Shown piece after piece: positions 10,732 to 21,560 of a DNA stretch of 64,000 bases. The notes below the pieces were generated by a model. That model had not been told where the DNA came from. It was given only the letters and a program-made list of their open reading frames with translations, and did no database searches. The position numbers were made by a program, and so were the translations under genes. The DNA is from Daphnia carinata (Eukaryota; Arthropoda; Branchiopoda; Diplostraca; Daphniidae): positions 5,286,221 through 5,350,220 of the forward strand of contig NC_081336.1 of NCBI RefSeq assembly GCF_022539665.2, read 5' to 3'. Position 1 is the stretch's first letter. Each line of letters opens with the position of its first letter.

Positions 10732-10973
10732 GTTGAACCTTTTTAGTTCAACTTTTCGTCAAGGTTGACGCCAAAAGGGAAGAGTTGAGCAAAAGTTGAG
10801 AAAAGGGAGGAGTTGCAGTTCAGTTGAAGGTCAACGGTGGTCTGGACCGCCGTTGAAAAAGCTCAACTGTTTCAATTAAACCTCCCACTGGCGTTGTCGC
10901 TAAAACAGTCGCCTAGTTGAACCATCTACCGGGCAGTTGACGCAAAAATACAAGTTCACTAAAAAAGTTGAAC
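10732..10973. mobile_element. MITE-like element with about 35-bp inverted termini
   Basis: The left end GTTGAACCTTTTTAGTTCAA is matched by the reverse complement of the right end (CTAAAAAAGTTGAAC), and both continue into a GTCAA motif. The inside is rich in further GTTGA/TCAAC words and has no ORF. At about 242 bp it fits a miniature inverted-repeat transposon. A clean target duplication was not seen. It lies at the truncated 5' end of Gypsy-B. Confidence 0.55.
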
Positions 10974-11013
10974 TAAAAGTAGACGCCATAATGCGCCCTC
11001 TAGGGTACCCGAC

Positions 11014-12330
11014 ATGGCAGTTACTACGGTCAAAAAGACGACGCTATTTCGTCAGACGTCGATAGTAGTTGCAGCGCAAATGAAAGGTTCATTTCCGTAT
11101 GTCCCACCTAATACAGCATTTATATTTACCCCAGCAAAAAATTTGCCAGCAGGCATTTATATCAAAGACTTTATCGGGAATGTATCGGAGATGAAACTTA
11201 TAAAATTTTGGTCGAGAATCATTCACTACATCAAATCCTAATTCCTAGGAACGCTAAATTAGGCGTAATTGAAATAATTGATAATGTTATCGGGAAAATT
11301 TCTTTAGCGAAATTGGACGATAATCCTAAAGCAGAAGCTGAGCCAGTTTTGATTGCAGAAGTAGATCTTGAATTTCAAGCACCGCTTTCAAAATTATTAA
11401 CCGACTTTCACGACTTGTTCGCGTCCAAAGATTCAGAATTAGGAAACACCAACGTTATAAAACATACGATCGATACACAAGGACGAGGCCCCATTAGACA
11501 ACGCCCATACAGAGTAACGAATAACCAAAGGGAATTATTAGATGACAAAATACAAGAAATGCTCGATGCAAATGTAATCCAATACTCGCATTCTCCATGG
11601 GCTTCACCCGTGGTTTTAGTAGAAAAGAAGTGTGGAGAAGTTTTGTGTCGATCATCGCAAATGAAATAGTATTACTAAAAAAGATTCATTTCCTATGCCT
11701 AGGATAGACGAAACTTTAGATAAGCTATACGGAAAGAAATTTTTCACAACCCTCGATTTACCTTCAGGCTATTGCCAAATTCAAATTGAAAATCCAGCTA
11801 TCGAAAAAACAGCGTTTGTAGTGGAAAACAGCCTCTACGAATTTAAACGAATGCCATTTGGGTTGTGCAATGTACCCGCCACATTCCAACGACTAATGAA
11901 TTATGTACTGAGAGACGTCTTAGGACGTAAAGCATTTGTTTATTTGGATGATGTTATAATCTTTCCGGATACCTTCGAAGGTCATTTAGGTGATATCCGT
12001 GAAATTTTTGAATTATTGCGGGATGCCAATCTAAAAGTAAAACTCAAGAAATGCCAGTTTATCAAACGCTCAGTTAATTATCTAGGTCACGTAATATCAA
12101 CTGATGGCATTAAACCTGATCCGAGTAAAAATCGATAGATTAGTGAATTATAAAACACCGACTTCAGTCGATGAAGTCAGATCATTTCTCGGATTAGCCG
12201 GATACTACAGAAGATAAAATTTATTATTATTAAAGGATTTTGGATCAATTGCCAAACCGTTAACTAGATTAATCCATAAAGATCTTAGCAGAAAACCTTT
12301 TAATTGGGAACCCGAAGAACAAGTTGCTTT
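11014..12330 (+). pseudogene. reverse transcriptase of Gypsy-B
   Basis: The linker and fingers are at 11014-11669 (SPWASPVVLVEKK). After a frameshift near 11640 the palm follows at 11695-12138. Motif A is intact (FFTTLDLPSGYCQIQ), the segment FKRMPFGLCNVPATFQR is present, and the catalytic box is intact (FVYLDDVII). The thumb (FLGLAGYYRR) lies in another frame around 12190-12225. RT copies element RNA into DNA using a tRNA primer. Both catalytic motifs survive, so the frameshifts rather than missing residues inactivate it. Confidence 0.85.
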
Positions 12331-12980
12331 CGGGAAATTGCGCCATTCTCTAGTAACGCCACCGGTTCTTGCTTATCCCAATTTCAATGAAAAATTTATA
12401 CTTTTCACGCATGCCTGCGATTACGGCATTGGAGCAGTGCTATCCCAAATTCAACATGGCCAGGAACATCCCATAGCCTACTCCAGTAGACAGTTAACCA
12501 AAGCAGAATCGAATTATAGTACGGCAGAGAAGGAAGCCTTAGTGGTCGTGGATGCCATCAAGCATTTTAGGCATTACCTATTGGATAAACCTTTTGAAAT
12601 TATCAGTGACCATCGTTCCTTTCAATGGCTTAAAGAACAAAAGGATAATCAATGGTAGAATAGGAAGATGGGCTATTCTATTGGCCGCAACGAATTATGA
12701 ATTAAAATATAGACCGGGACGTGTTCATCAAAAGGCGGATTACCTGTCACGGTTAAAAGTAGCTAGTATCCAAACAGGAAGCAATATTACCTTAATTTGC
12801 GAGAAACAATTGGAAGACGACCTTTGCATAGCCATTCGTAATTATTTGGGTAACGGAGAGATTGAGGAATCTTTTCTTCAATCTAAACCAGATTGGGTAA
12901 AGGAAATTGATTATTTTGAAGTTATTGACGGTACACTTTACCGGCTGGCACGTGCTGCCATCTGCCGATAGCAAAAGAAA
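12331..12980 (+). pseudogene. RNase H and start of integrase of Gypsy-B
   Basis: The RNase H frame at 12338-12658 shows ILFTHACDYGIGAVLSQ, where the usual first catalytic Asp is His. EKEALVVVDAIKHFRHYL and SDHRSFQWL follow. After a frameshift near 12650 the remainder reads GRIGRWAILLAATNYELKY and HQKADYLSRL. The end of this frame leads to the integrase N-terminus. Confidence 0.8.
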
Positions 12981-14785
12981 CCAAACTAACCACCAGCTAG
13001 TCTTGCCTGCATCGCTACGCCATCTAGTGTTCAAGGAACTACATGACGCGCCGATGGGTGGACACTTAGCGTTTTATAAAACCTATTTGAAAATAAAGAA
13101 TCATTATTATTAGCCAAATATGAGGAAGGAAATTAAAGAGTACTGTCAAGCTTGTGAGGTATGCACCGCCAAAACTTCTTCAACGTATAGAGCCTTGTTG
13201 CATCCTCATGAAATAGCGAAGGTTCCTTACCATATTATCGGGATGGACATTTTGGGTCTATTACGCCAATTTCACCTAATGGAAATAGTTATATTTTAGT
13301 TATTACCGATTATTTCAGCCGATGGGTAGAAGCCGTTGCGTTAAAAGATCAAACCGCGCAGACGACAGCAGATTGTGTATATAAGACAATTATAGTTAGA
13401 CATGGTATGCCTAAAGCTATTCTTTCCGATCGTGGAACCAATTTCACGTCGAAGCTATTTCGCTATTTCTGTAAGAAACTGAAAATTAATCAAAAATTAA
13501 CAACTGCTTATAATCCAGCTAGCAACGGAGAGACTGAACGATTTAATCGAACGTTAACAACAATGTTGAGAAAGGAATTAAAAGGTGGAGAGCATGAAAA
13601 TTGGGTGGATATGCTGGATGATGTTTTATTCGCTTACCGTAGTTCTGTCCATTCTTCGACTTGCGAATCCCCATATTATTTCCTGCACGGTAGAGGTCCC
13701 AATATACCTATTAATTTATTCCTTAACGCTTCCCCAGAAACATTTACCTCCGCATCGGATTACGTGGGTAACTTAACTGAACGCTTGCGTTATAGTTTCC
13801 AACGCGTCCATGAGGAGAGTGAAAAGGCAAGAAAACGTCAAAAGGAACAATATAATAAAAGAGCGAATGTAAAACAGTATATGGTAGGAGATAGAGTATT
13901 ATTAGATATCAGTGTAAAGAAGCAAATAAATGTTTTTATTCGATATGCTTTCCCGTTTATTCTTTATGTATGACTCATGTGTTACGCCATATAAACTGCG
14001 CAGTAGAGTATTATATTACATCGGCACCTTGCCGCTTAGCAACAATTGTGATTGGCTGCTCATGCGTTGATCTGTATTGCACCATCAACTTAATGTATCA
14101 AATTTCATTACTTGCGACATGTAATTGCGCAGTTGTTAATTGTTGTGCAATATGCGAGGTTTCGTGGTGAACTAAGATCTGAGTAAGTTCAGTTGTCGAT
14201 GAGCCTCTGACTCTTACAGGTGGAGTTCAAGTTCAGCTAGTGCTCCCCCATTGATAAATCTGTGCAAGTGAATTGAGCTGTGTCACGTGCTTGCCTGAGT
14301 GTTCAGTTCACCCATATTGTTTACCCACGTGCCGACGAACTCCTGTTAACGCCGTCTCCTCTTATATCCTCGCCCGTGCTCCGCTCAAGCCACCGCGGTA
14401 AGCTTATACTACAGTATCATATTACACTCCGACTTCTCTTCTTTTAGTCTGACTCCTTTTGTCCTATCCCAAACTGACTTCTGTACCGCTGGGCCCTACT
14501 TGGATAAATATAAATCATCGTGTGGGTAAATCGCCTCCGAGTTCGATTCATTTCAATTTGTCTCAATTCCGTAAAGTACGCCCTCTCACAGAGGAGATGT
14601 TTTACATTAGGGTAGTTAAAGAGGGCGATAGTAGGAAATTTACCTCTAAATATGAAGGTCCTTATAGAGTAGTAAAAGTTTATTCCAATAATACAGTTGA
14701 TATTGCGGATAATTCGTATATTTGTGAACGAACTCACGTTAACCGTCTAAAACCACTGTACGAAACAATTTTATGGAAAGAGTAA
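12907..14785 (+). pseudogene. integrase of Gypsy-B, split by a solo LTR
   Basis: The HHCC domain (HDAPMGGHLAFYKT, then CQACEVC) lies at 13020-13170 with a stop at about 13111. The first catalytic Asp is in IIGMDILG (about 13230). The core continues at 13407 with LSDRGTNFTSKLF (second Asp) and NGETERFNRT (Glu). The frame runs to VGDRVLLDI at 13909, is interrupted by a 694-bp LTR, and resumes at 14607 with VVKEGDSRKFTSKYEGPYRV, the C-terminal GPY module. Removing the insertion and one duplicated tetranucleotide places the two halves in register. This shows that the insertion came after the integrase was formed. Confidence 0.85.
13909..14610 (+). mobile_element. solo LTR inserted in Gypsy-B integrase, with TSD
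   Basis: The LTR is 13913-14606 (694 bp), beginning TGTAAAG and ending TTTTACA. It is flanked by TCAG (13909-13912) and TTAG (14607-14610), a 4-bp target duplication with one change. The start resembles the LTR at 29004 (TGTAACGAAGCAAAT against TGTAAAGAAGCAAAT). The last 90 bp resemble both that LTR and the inverted one ending at 45869 (GTGGG..AAT.CGCC, CGAG.TCG, GAGATG.TTTACA). Internal sequence was presumably lost by LTR-LTR recombination. Confidence 0.8.
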
Positions 14786-15300
14786 CATTGCCCCCCTGTC
14801 GAGACGCCTTCGAAGTTCGAGAATCGATTTCGACCCAAACAATGGAAATTGCGAAAGATGTGGAGCCAAACACGAGTGAATTGGACAACGTGGAATTGGA
14901 TCCCTTGGAAGCAGAAGATGTGGATACGGAAGCAGAGGCCGTGGAAAATGTGGATGTGAAAAGTGCGAAATTGGAAACGGCGGTATTGGAATCATCGGTA
15001 TTGCAAATGGCCGACAACCAAACCAATAAACAACATTCGCATATCGACAGCGAAATCCAAGAAATACACAATTCAGACGGTGATAGCTCAATTTCTGATG
15101 ACGCGTTTAGTAATCAACATGATACCACACCATTTCCCGAAAACAACGCAGTTGCAATAATCTCGAATCCGAGGCTCGACAGGTGGCGCCTGCCATCAAT
15201 CAACCAGAAAAATTGCCATCGCAAAATGCTACCGGACGCCCGCAAAGAAATCGAAGACTACCAATACGTTACAGAAATTAGAGGCCCTTACTAAGAAACA
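14773..15300 (+). pseudogene. acidic C-terminal tail of Gypsy-B pol
   Basis: About 170 residues, rich in Glu, Asp, Val and Ser, with repeated VE/VD-L pairs. The tail ends after a frameshift near 15200 in a basic GRPQRNRRLPIRYR motif, the Arg/Pro-rich ending commonly found after Gypsy integrases. No separate function is evident. Confidence 0.55.
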
Positions 15301-15438
15301 AAGTCAACGATCACATAACGAACCGGCATGTATTTAACAGCATGAAATTTCAAAGTGGCTTCATAACGCAACCAACACTTGTTGAGTTTAGTCCGAACAG
15401 TCAGTGCTCCGAATTTCAATTCTGCTAGAAAATCAAGT

Positions 15439-15816
15439 ATGGACCCGTGCGCCAATTCTACCAATCCGCAAGACCAGGCCGTTCCAGAATGGCTAAGCGC
15501 CGATGACCAGGCCGCCAAAGTGATGACACCGATGGTTACCGTCCCGGTGTACGATTGGACGCAGCTCCCGGAGAAGAAGGTCGAGGTTAGCGAGACGCCA
15601 TGGTCCCCGGAGCCTGACGACATGGAATCATGGGAGATCTAACGTCAACGTTACGAGCGCCGGGTCGAAGAACGTACGGCCTCGCTCACCCGTAAATTGA
15701 ACACGGATCTTTACGCCGAGGATTGGGGAGGAGCTGTCAACACCCTCAAACTCATTCTGGACATGGATCCCGCGAAGCGTCATCCCCCTCTTTTCAACTG
15801 GTCGCCTGACCTGTAG
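15439..15816 (+). pseudogene. small ORF, related to 17023-17385, one in-frame stop
   Basis: A 125-codon frame from ATG 15439 to TAG 15814-15816 is interrupted only by TAA at 15640-15642. It is Pro/Asp/Glu-rich, then has a helical segment (WGGAVNTLKLILDMDPAKR). The ORF at 17023-17385 ends similarly (WHRATEVFTSILDLDPETR) with basic helical residues before it. I do not recognise the family. It lies about 100 bp after Gypsy-B and about 1.2 kb before its relative. GC content is higher than the surroundings, suggesting coding origin. It may be an accessory ORF of a retroelement or part of a decayed gag. Confidence 0.5.
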
Positions 15817-16254
15817 GACACAGGTCGAAAACGTCAGAGGCGCGACGGCCCTTACACCCCCCCAGTGAAAAGCACCATAAAAGAAAAGGAACGAAAAGGA
15901 CCACCGACGACTACGAAAACCCTTTTTATTTACACCCACCCCAAGTAGCAATATGCTTATTATCCTTGGTATAGAGCGCTATCTTAGAATTCCCCCCCCC
16001 CTTCACGTTATACTCCCTATCTTTACGCTATGAATAAACAGAGTAGAACGCAGTATTTCGCTAGTTCTCTTTATGAAAAAATGGATTTCAAATTCGAGTG
16101 AGGAGAGCGTCGTCAAATACGAAAATAAATGCTGATATAGGAAATATAAATGAGAATAAAAGGAATTACGATCGGCACTTACCGCCGTTTCAAAACAATA
16201 ATCTTCTATTAAAGAAAAACCAAGAAAAAAAAACATACCTTGTATTGGGTAGAC
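15817..16254. other. no gene seen; AT-rich with short poly-C run
   Basis: A run of ten C occurs near 15997. No LTR end, repeat or coding frame was recognised. Confidence 0.5.
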
Positions 16255-16327
16255 GGCGGCTGAGCGGAGGCTCGAACCCGAGACTCCCGAGAGGTGGTAG
16301 AGGGCTATATTACTATGGCGTCTATAC
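16255..16327 (-). repeat. tRNA-like sequence 1 (decayed tRNA or SINE head)
   Basis: On the minus strand 73 nt begin AGACG and end CGTCT, which pair as an acceptor-like stem. A B-box-like GGGTTCGAGCCTC sits at the expected position. The central part resembles the second tRNA-like sequence at 16484-16545. The D-arm and anticodon arm do not fold convincingly, so it is not called as a gene. Confidence 0.4.
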
Positions 16328-16483
16328 ATATGTTCAATTTATCTTAAATACCAAAGCCATTTCAAACCAAACCAGAAATAAAACTTGACATATTCAATAA
16401 TAATCCAATCACAGTTGAATAATTATGAATTAATTAGCTTCGCCAGTTCTCGAGGAATCTACCAGTAAATTTGTAGTCAAGGT

Positions 16484-16545
16484 CACGGCGTGATTCGAAA
16501 CTAAGACTCCCAAGTCGCAGTCAGAAGCTATAACATTACGCCGTG
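16484..16545 (-). repeat. tRNA-like sequence 2 with perfect 7-bp stem
   Basis: On the minus strand it starts CACGGCG and ends CGCCGTG, a perfect 7-bp acceptor-like stem, with AGTTTCGAATCA as a T-arm-like B box. At 62 nt it is too short for a normal tRNA. The middle (GACTTGGGAGTCT) matches the first copy (CTCTCGGGAGTCT). A tRNA-derived SINE or decayed tRNA is likely. Confidence 0.45.
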
Positions 16546-17022
16546 CAGCATATGCCCTTATTCCGAATCTCTCATCAGTTGATATCTTCATCACGCATAA
16601 TTAACCACACTTGCTTATAGAAGCACAACACTTCGTCACTCTTCCTTCACTTTTCTTCTTTCCCTTTCCCTAATTAATAAATGGCAGTAAACTAACTGTA
16701 AAAAGGAAGGGAAGAAAAACGAGCCGTGATGAGCCCTTGGAGGAACGCTATCCGACCCTTCACAGCAATAAATAATTCCCCTCAAAACCACGTCAAGCAA
16801 GTGACACCTGTTAAAACAATCGAGTGACGCCTCAAAAGACTTAGTGTTAAGCTCAGACTTTTTAAAAAGAAAAGCAATAAGAGAAGCCGAAGAACTACAA
16901 ATGGGAGGTTTGACGATATAAGTCAACGCGTCTTGAACGCTGGACCTTCACTTTCGATTCATCAACGCTGCCGATCGTCAGCGCTACTCCGTCTGTAAAC
17001 GGTGACCCAACGACTTCACAAG
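16546..17022. other. no gene seen
   Basis: Mixed-composition sequence with no convincing coding frame, LTR end or repeat; it leads into the small ORF at 17023. Confidence 0.4.
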
Positions 17023-17385
17023 ATGGCCGAAGATAACTCGCGGAGACCGTCATTACCCCTTTTTAAGCGATTTCGCCGTGACAACAAGACTGGGAATTAC
17101 GTTATAATGGTGGAAACTACCAACACCTCTTCGACAGTGGAGGAAAAGGACCGGGCCGTACGGGAAGCCCTCGACAACCGGCGCCCATCCGGACCAAGTT
17201 TGAGAAATCTCCAGCACCATCTCCAAAATCGCTGGACAATAGCCAGGTTAACAAGAGCTCGGACAGAAGAACTCGTCCAGCTCCTCGAGCGAGAAGAATG
17301 GCACCGAGCAACCGAAGTGTTCACTTCGATTCTTGATTTGGATCCGGAAACCCGCCGCCCCAACCCGCCGCCGGAAAAATTCTAA
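17023..17385 (+). CDS. small basic/helical protein, relative of 15439-15816
   Basis: An intact 120-codon frame starts with MAEDNSRRPSLPLFKRF and ends with PPPEKF. The middle is a charged helix (EELVQLLEREEWHRATEVFT) followed by SILDLDPETRRP, the part shared with the ORF at 15439. An upstream in-frame Met at 17002 exists; the internal one was preferred because it resembles a natural start. No signal peptide, membrane segment or zinc motif is seen. It lies 0.8 kb upstream of Gypsy-C on the same strand. GC-rich codons stand out against AT-rich flanks. Function unknown. Confidence 0.5.
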   Translation: MAEDNSRRPSLPLFKRFRRDNKTGNYVIMVETTNTSSTVEEKDRAVREALDNRRPSGPSLRNLQHHLQNRWTIARLTRARTEELVQLLEREEWHRATEVFTSILDLDPETRRPNPPPEKF

Positions 17386-18228
17386 ATATTGTCTTCCCTT
17401 GTAATCCCAAGTATCTCCATGTGTTTTCATACGTTTCCTGCCCAACAATACACCCAGCTAACAATGATATTTGCCCCGCTCTTATTTTTAGTATCTACTG
17501 CGCGTTCCATCTCGTGATAAGAAAAAAACAAAACAAATGAAAATAAAAGGGAAAGGGCTCTCCCTATAGCGGCGCATGGGAAAAGATATTCCCTGTGTTA
17601 GGTTTTATTATAAGAATCAGACTTTTCTGAAACTCCCCTCTAAGTTTTTTTTTCTCCCTTCTTCTTCTCCTTTTTCCCCTTTTAGCTTTTCGATTCTCTC
17701 ATTTCATTCAGTTCGTTTTCTCTCTCCTTTTGGTCCTTCGCGCATATGACAAACCGAAGGCATAAGCTCCCCAGATTTTATTTTCCCGCTAGAAAAACGC
17801 CTATTCTACTCCAACCCCTTGTGTCTGAAACAAATTCCTCTTGTCTCGCGCGAGCCGCTTCTTCTTGTTCGTCATATGTCTTGTCCCCTTTTTAGCGCCA
17901 TTTTGTTTCTTTCCCCATACCATTCCTCCTCCATGTGTTGGACTCAGAAAATAAAAGCTAGGTTTTCGCGTCGTTCTCTCTTCATCATATTGCATAAGTA
18001 ATGAATGGTCACCGTTGAATCGGTTCCGACACGAAATCAATTTTAAAACCCTTTGATACCGTCTGAAGAACCCAAGCGTCACCGGTAATCTGTTCTTTAG
18101 TTCGTAGTTTAGTTTTTTGCAAAAAACTGAGAAAAGAAAACTAATTAACTAAACTAACTGAAAAAAAAACAAAATTTAAACCCTGCTAGAATGATTAAAG
18201 AAAAAGTGAGTGCGGCACAGAAACTGCA
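17386..18228. other. pyrimidine-rich noncoding stretch before Gypsy-C
   Basis: Long CT-rich runs (17640-17730) followed by mixed sequence. No LTR end or gag is recognisable, although gag of Gypsy-C would be expected here. The join to protease sequence is near 18228. Confidence 0.45.
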
Positions 18229-18990
18229 ATGGCCTTGATTGATACAGGAACTGCAGTTACAGTGATTTCTCCTGAATTGTTGAAAAAGACAGGGTTCGTG
18301 GAAAATCCCCGGAATGGCCCGAAGGTTCGTCTTGTAAACGGCCATAATCTGTCCCCACAGAGTACAACTGACATTGTAGTTACCCACAAGGGCAAAACTA
18401 TCAAAGGAAACGCGATAGTCATGCCAATGGCAGGTTTTGAACTACTACTGGGAAATGATTTCCTACAGCAATTTCGAGCTATTCACGTAGATTATGAATC
18501 ACAAGAATTGTTGTTTACGACAGGGAAGTCACCACTCTCAGAAATTTCGCTTATTCAAGCAGAAGAAGTCAAGGATAGCCGGCTGGTTACAAGAGATCGT
18601 CAAGAGATGCCAGCCTACTCAACCAAGCAAATTTCAACAACCGTTTCCAGCAAAATGGAAGGTTGCTGCATTGTGACACCCTCGGAGTCATTGCTAGCGA
18701 CAAGTAGTCTATCGACTGGTCATGCACTAGTACAAAAAGATTTAGAAAAAATCCCTGTTGCTAACTTGTCTCCGAAATTGATCTGGCCAGAAAAAGGAGT
18801 GACCTTAGGGACGTTAGAAGAACATCCTGAAGCAAAAGAGATACAAACAAGCCAAGAAGTCCTAGCGATGGACACCTCATTTGAGGAACAAGATTTAAAC
18901 AAGATGAAAAGCAATTGTTAGAACACCTAGAGGGAAGAATTGGAAAGGGTCTAACAAAGGAAGAAAAAGAAGAAACACAAAAAATTCTCT
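18229..18990 (+). pseudogene. retropepsin and PR-RT linker of Gypsy-C
   Basis: The active site is at the very start, MALIDTGTAVTVISPELL, with the flap-like and C-terminal part FELLLGNDFLQQFRAI near residue 75. These are the features of a full-length retroviral-type protease lacking only the first strand. The linker continues (LSPKLIWPEKGVTLGTLEE) to a stop at 18919, and a frameshift at about 18903 links it to RT. Confidence 0.8.
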
Positions 18991-20051
18991 AACAATTTAT
19001 CCATTGCTTTGCACTAAATGAAGATGATTTGGGATACTGTGCAGTATTCAAATATGACATTAATACTGGAACAGCTTCCCAAATACATCAACTCCCTTAC
19101 AAAAGTGCTTGGAAGGAAAGAGCTGCGATTCAAAATCAAGTTGAAGGAATGTTACGTCGAGGGGTAATTGAACCGCCTGACAGCCCTTGGTCTTCCCCCG
19201 TGGTTCTGGTAAAGAAAAAAGACGGCATTTGGCGTTTTTGTGCAGATTATCACAAGCTCAACGCGGTCACACTTGAAGTTCCAGTGGTTAGCAGTGATAG
19301 ACCGAAGACAGCCTTCATCACTGCAAATGGATTGTACCAGTTTCGCACTCTTCCGTTTGGTCTAACAAATGCCCCTGGCACTTTTCAGAGAACCATGGAC
19401 ATTATTTTAGCTGGACGTCGCTGGACAACATGCCTGATATACCTGGATGACGTCATAATCTATTCAGCAACTTTCCAACAACATTTGGAACGTCTTCGCT
19501 TAGTGCTGAGTTGCCTTGTTAAAGCTGGTTTGAAACTAAAGTGGTCAAGATGCTCATTCTTAGAGCACACTCTAAAAGTGTTGGGACATCTGATTTCAAA
19601 AGACGGTGTAGCACCAGATCCTGAAAAGGTCGAGGCAGTCTCGAATTTCCCACCACCTAGCGAAGGCCAATCAACAGCAAACAAAGTCAAACGAGTGCAA
19701 AGTTTTTTGGGCCTATGTTCGTACTATCGACGTCATATCCAAGGTTCTGCTTCAATTGCTCGCCCACTCACGTCACCCACGAAAAAAGAAACTCCGTTTC
19801 TGTGGGGAGAAGATCAGGCTAACAGTTTCAATACCCTGAAAAAAGCGCTTACTTCAGCTTCAGTTTTAGCCCCTCCCAACTGCGACTTGCCGATGGAAAT
19901 TTTCCCTGACGCCTGCGGATACGAGATAGGAGGTGTACTAGGCCGACGTATAGATGAAGCAGAACGTCCCATCGCATACGCCAGCCGCTTACTGACTAAA
20001 TCGCAAGTGAACTATTCGATAACTGAAAAAGAGTGTCTTGCACTAGTATGA
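18991..20051 (+). pseudogene. reverse transcriptase of Gypsy-C lacking motif A
   Basis: Fingers are clear (PWSSPVVLVKKKDGIWRF, then CADYHKLNAVT). Immediately after, around 19270-19300, the sequence jumps to DRPKTAFITANGLYQF, so about 40 residues including the segment that normally holds the first catalytic Asp are absent. LPFGLTNAPGTFQRT and the catalytic box CLIYLDDVIIYS follow, then the thumb (VQSFLGLCSYYRRHI) and the start of RNase H (IFPDACGYEIGGVLG, with catalytic Asp kept). The frame ends at a TGA at 20049-20051. Confidence 0.85.
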
Positions 20052-21560
20052 TGTTTCACCAAGTTCAGATGTTTTGTGTGGGGCTGCAAAGTGAAAGTCG
20101 TCACAGATCATCAAGCTCTATGTTGGTTGATGAGCAAAAAAGACCTAGCAGGTCGTCTAGCACGTTGGAGCTTATCGCTATCGCATGACAACGCAGATTG
20201 TCTTTCAAGAAATCCATTACCAAAAACAGAAGAGCAAGAAGACGACCGTTGTATCGTCATTGGGGCCCTAACGGATGACCTAACACTCTCCGAGGAAGCA
20301 AACGAGTCCCTAGCAGACAAGCAAAAAACGTACAGCAATTGGAACCAGCTAATTCAGAAACTTGAGAGTGGAAAAGCAAGAGTAAAAAATTCCGTGATGA
20401 ATAATGGAAAACTCAACAAAGAAACCATAAAGAATGGAAAAAGTTACAGAAGATTATGCGTACCTGTTGACTATCGTGAAAGAATCCTATACGCATACCA
20501 TGACGGCATCGTCTCCGGTCACCTTGGAATCAGTCGCACTCTACAAAAAATTTGTGATTGCTTCTACTGGCTGAAGATGACACTGGACATAGTTCGTCAT
20601 GTGCAGAGTTGCCTACACTGTCGGAGCAGAAAAAGGAGTTCCAGATAAGCCCCCAGGACTTCTACAATGCATCAAAGTGGAAAGACCATTTCAAAGAGTA
20701 GGAAAGGACCTCTTAGGGCCATTCCCGCTCTCCACAAAAGGAAACAGAATCATTATAGTCGCAGTTGATTACCTAACCAAATGGGTCAAGTAAAAGTTAT
20801 GCCCACTAGAGAGGCAGACGATGTTACAGAAGTTTTTGTTCACCAAATTTTCCTACGCCATAGGGCTCCAGAACAAATAATCACCGATCGAGGGAAGTGT
20901 TTTATCGCCGATCTAACTCAAGCTGTTGTGAAAAAACTACTTAACAGCCACAAGACGACTTCTAGTTACCACCCTCAGGCAAATGGAGCAGTGGAAAGGA
21001 TGAACCATACATTGGCTGCAATGCTGTCAATGTACGTCAGCAGTGATCAACGAGATTGGGTTGAAACCTTGCAGTACGTGTGCTTCGCATACAACACAGC
21101 CAGACAAGAGTCTACAGGATACTCACAATTTTTTCTCCTCTATGGACGTGAGACAAGACTTCCCATCGAACTGGAGATGGAAGCAGATCCAAACCCATTG
21201 CTGGAAGAAGAAGAAGCAGCAGTAGGATACGCAGATTGTTTAATTGCTAATTTGGCTGCGGCTAGAGAAAAAGTGAAAATTAGAATGGAGCGTGTACAGC
21301 AAAAGCAAAAAGAAACTTACGACGCACGCCATAGGTAATTGTCATTCAACGAAGGAGATTTAATGTTGATCTACAAGCCTGTGCGTAAAGTGGGAAAATC
21401 AGAAAAACTTCTTCATCGTTGGCTAGGACCATTCAAAGTGTTACGACAAACCACACCAGTTAACTATGAAGTGATATCGGCAACCGGCCGAGATAAAACG
21501 AATACCGTTCACGTAGTGCGAATGAAGTCATTCCATGAAGCTGTGTCAGGTCCTAGCATC
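20052..21560 (+). pseudogene. RNase H end and integrase of Gypsy-C
   Basis: RNase H ends with VVTDHQALCWLM and a shortened WSLSLSHDNADCLSR, where about ten residues are missing between the two. Integrase has the zinc domain (HDGIVSGHLGISRT, SCLHCRSRK), the core Asp in GKDLLGPF, the second Asp in ITDRGKCF and the Glu in NGAVERMNHT. Small frameshifts lie near 20640 and 20785, and a TAA at 21336-21338 precedes the C-terminal module (HRWLGPFKVLRQ). The same frame then continues into env without a stop. Confidence 0.85.

Larger units (their letters stand above)
10990..15340 (+). mobile_element. Gypsy-B: 5'-truncated Ty3/Gypsy element
   Basis: Plus-strand order is PR-RT linker, RT, RNase H, integrase and an acidic pol tail. 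The nucleotide sequence from about 10998 (CTAGGGTACC) is closely similar to Gypsy-D from about 32048, so both belong to one family; D still has LTR, gag and protease upstream, so B has lost that part. The integrase is interrupted by a solo LTR of apparently the same family. No LTR was found at the B ends. Confidence 0.8.

Noticed and set aside
10475..10768. 97-codon plus-strand frame before Gypsy-B
   Set aside because: No motif, and its end runs into the MITE-like element.
16255..16545. Genuine tRNA genes
   Set aside because: The D and anticodon arms do not fold and the second is only 62 nt.
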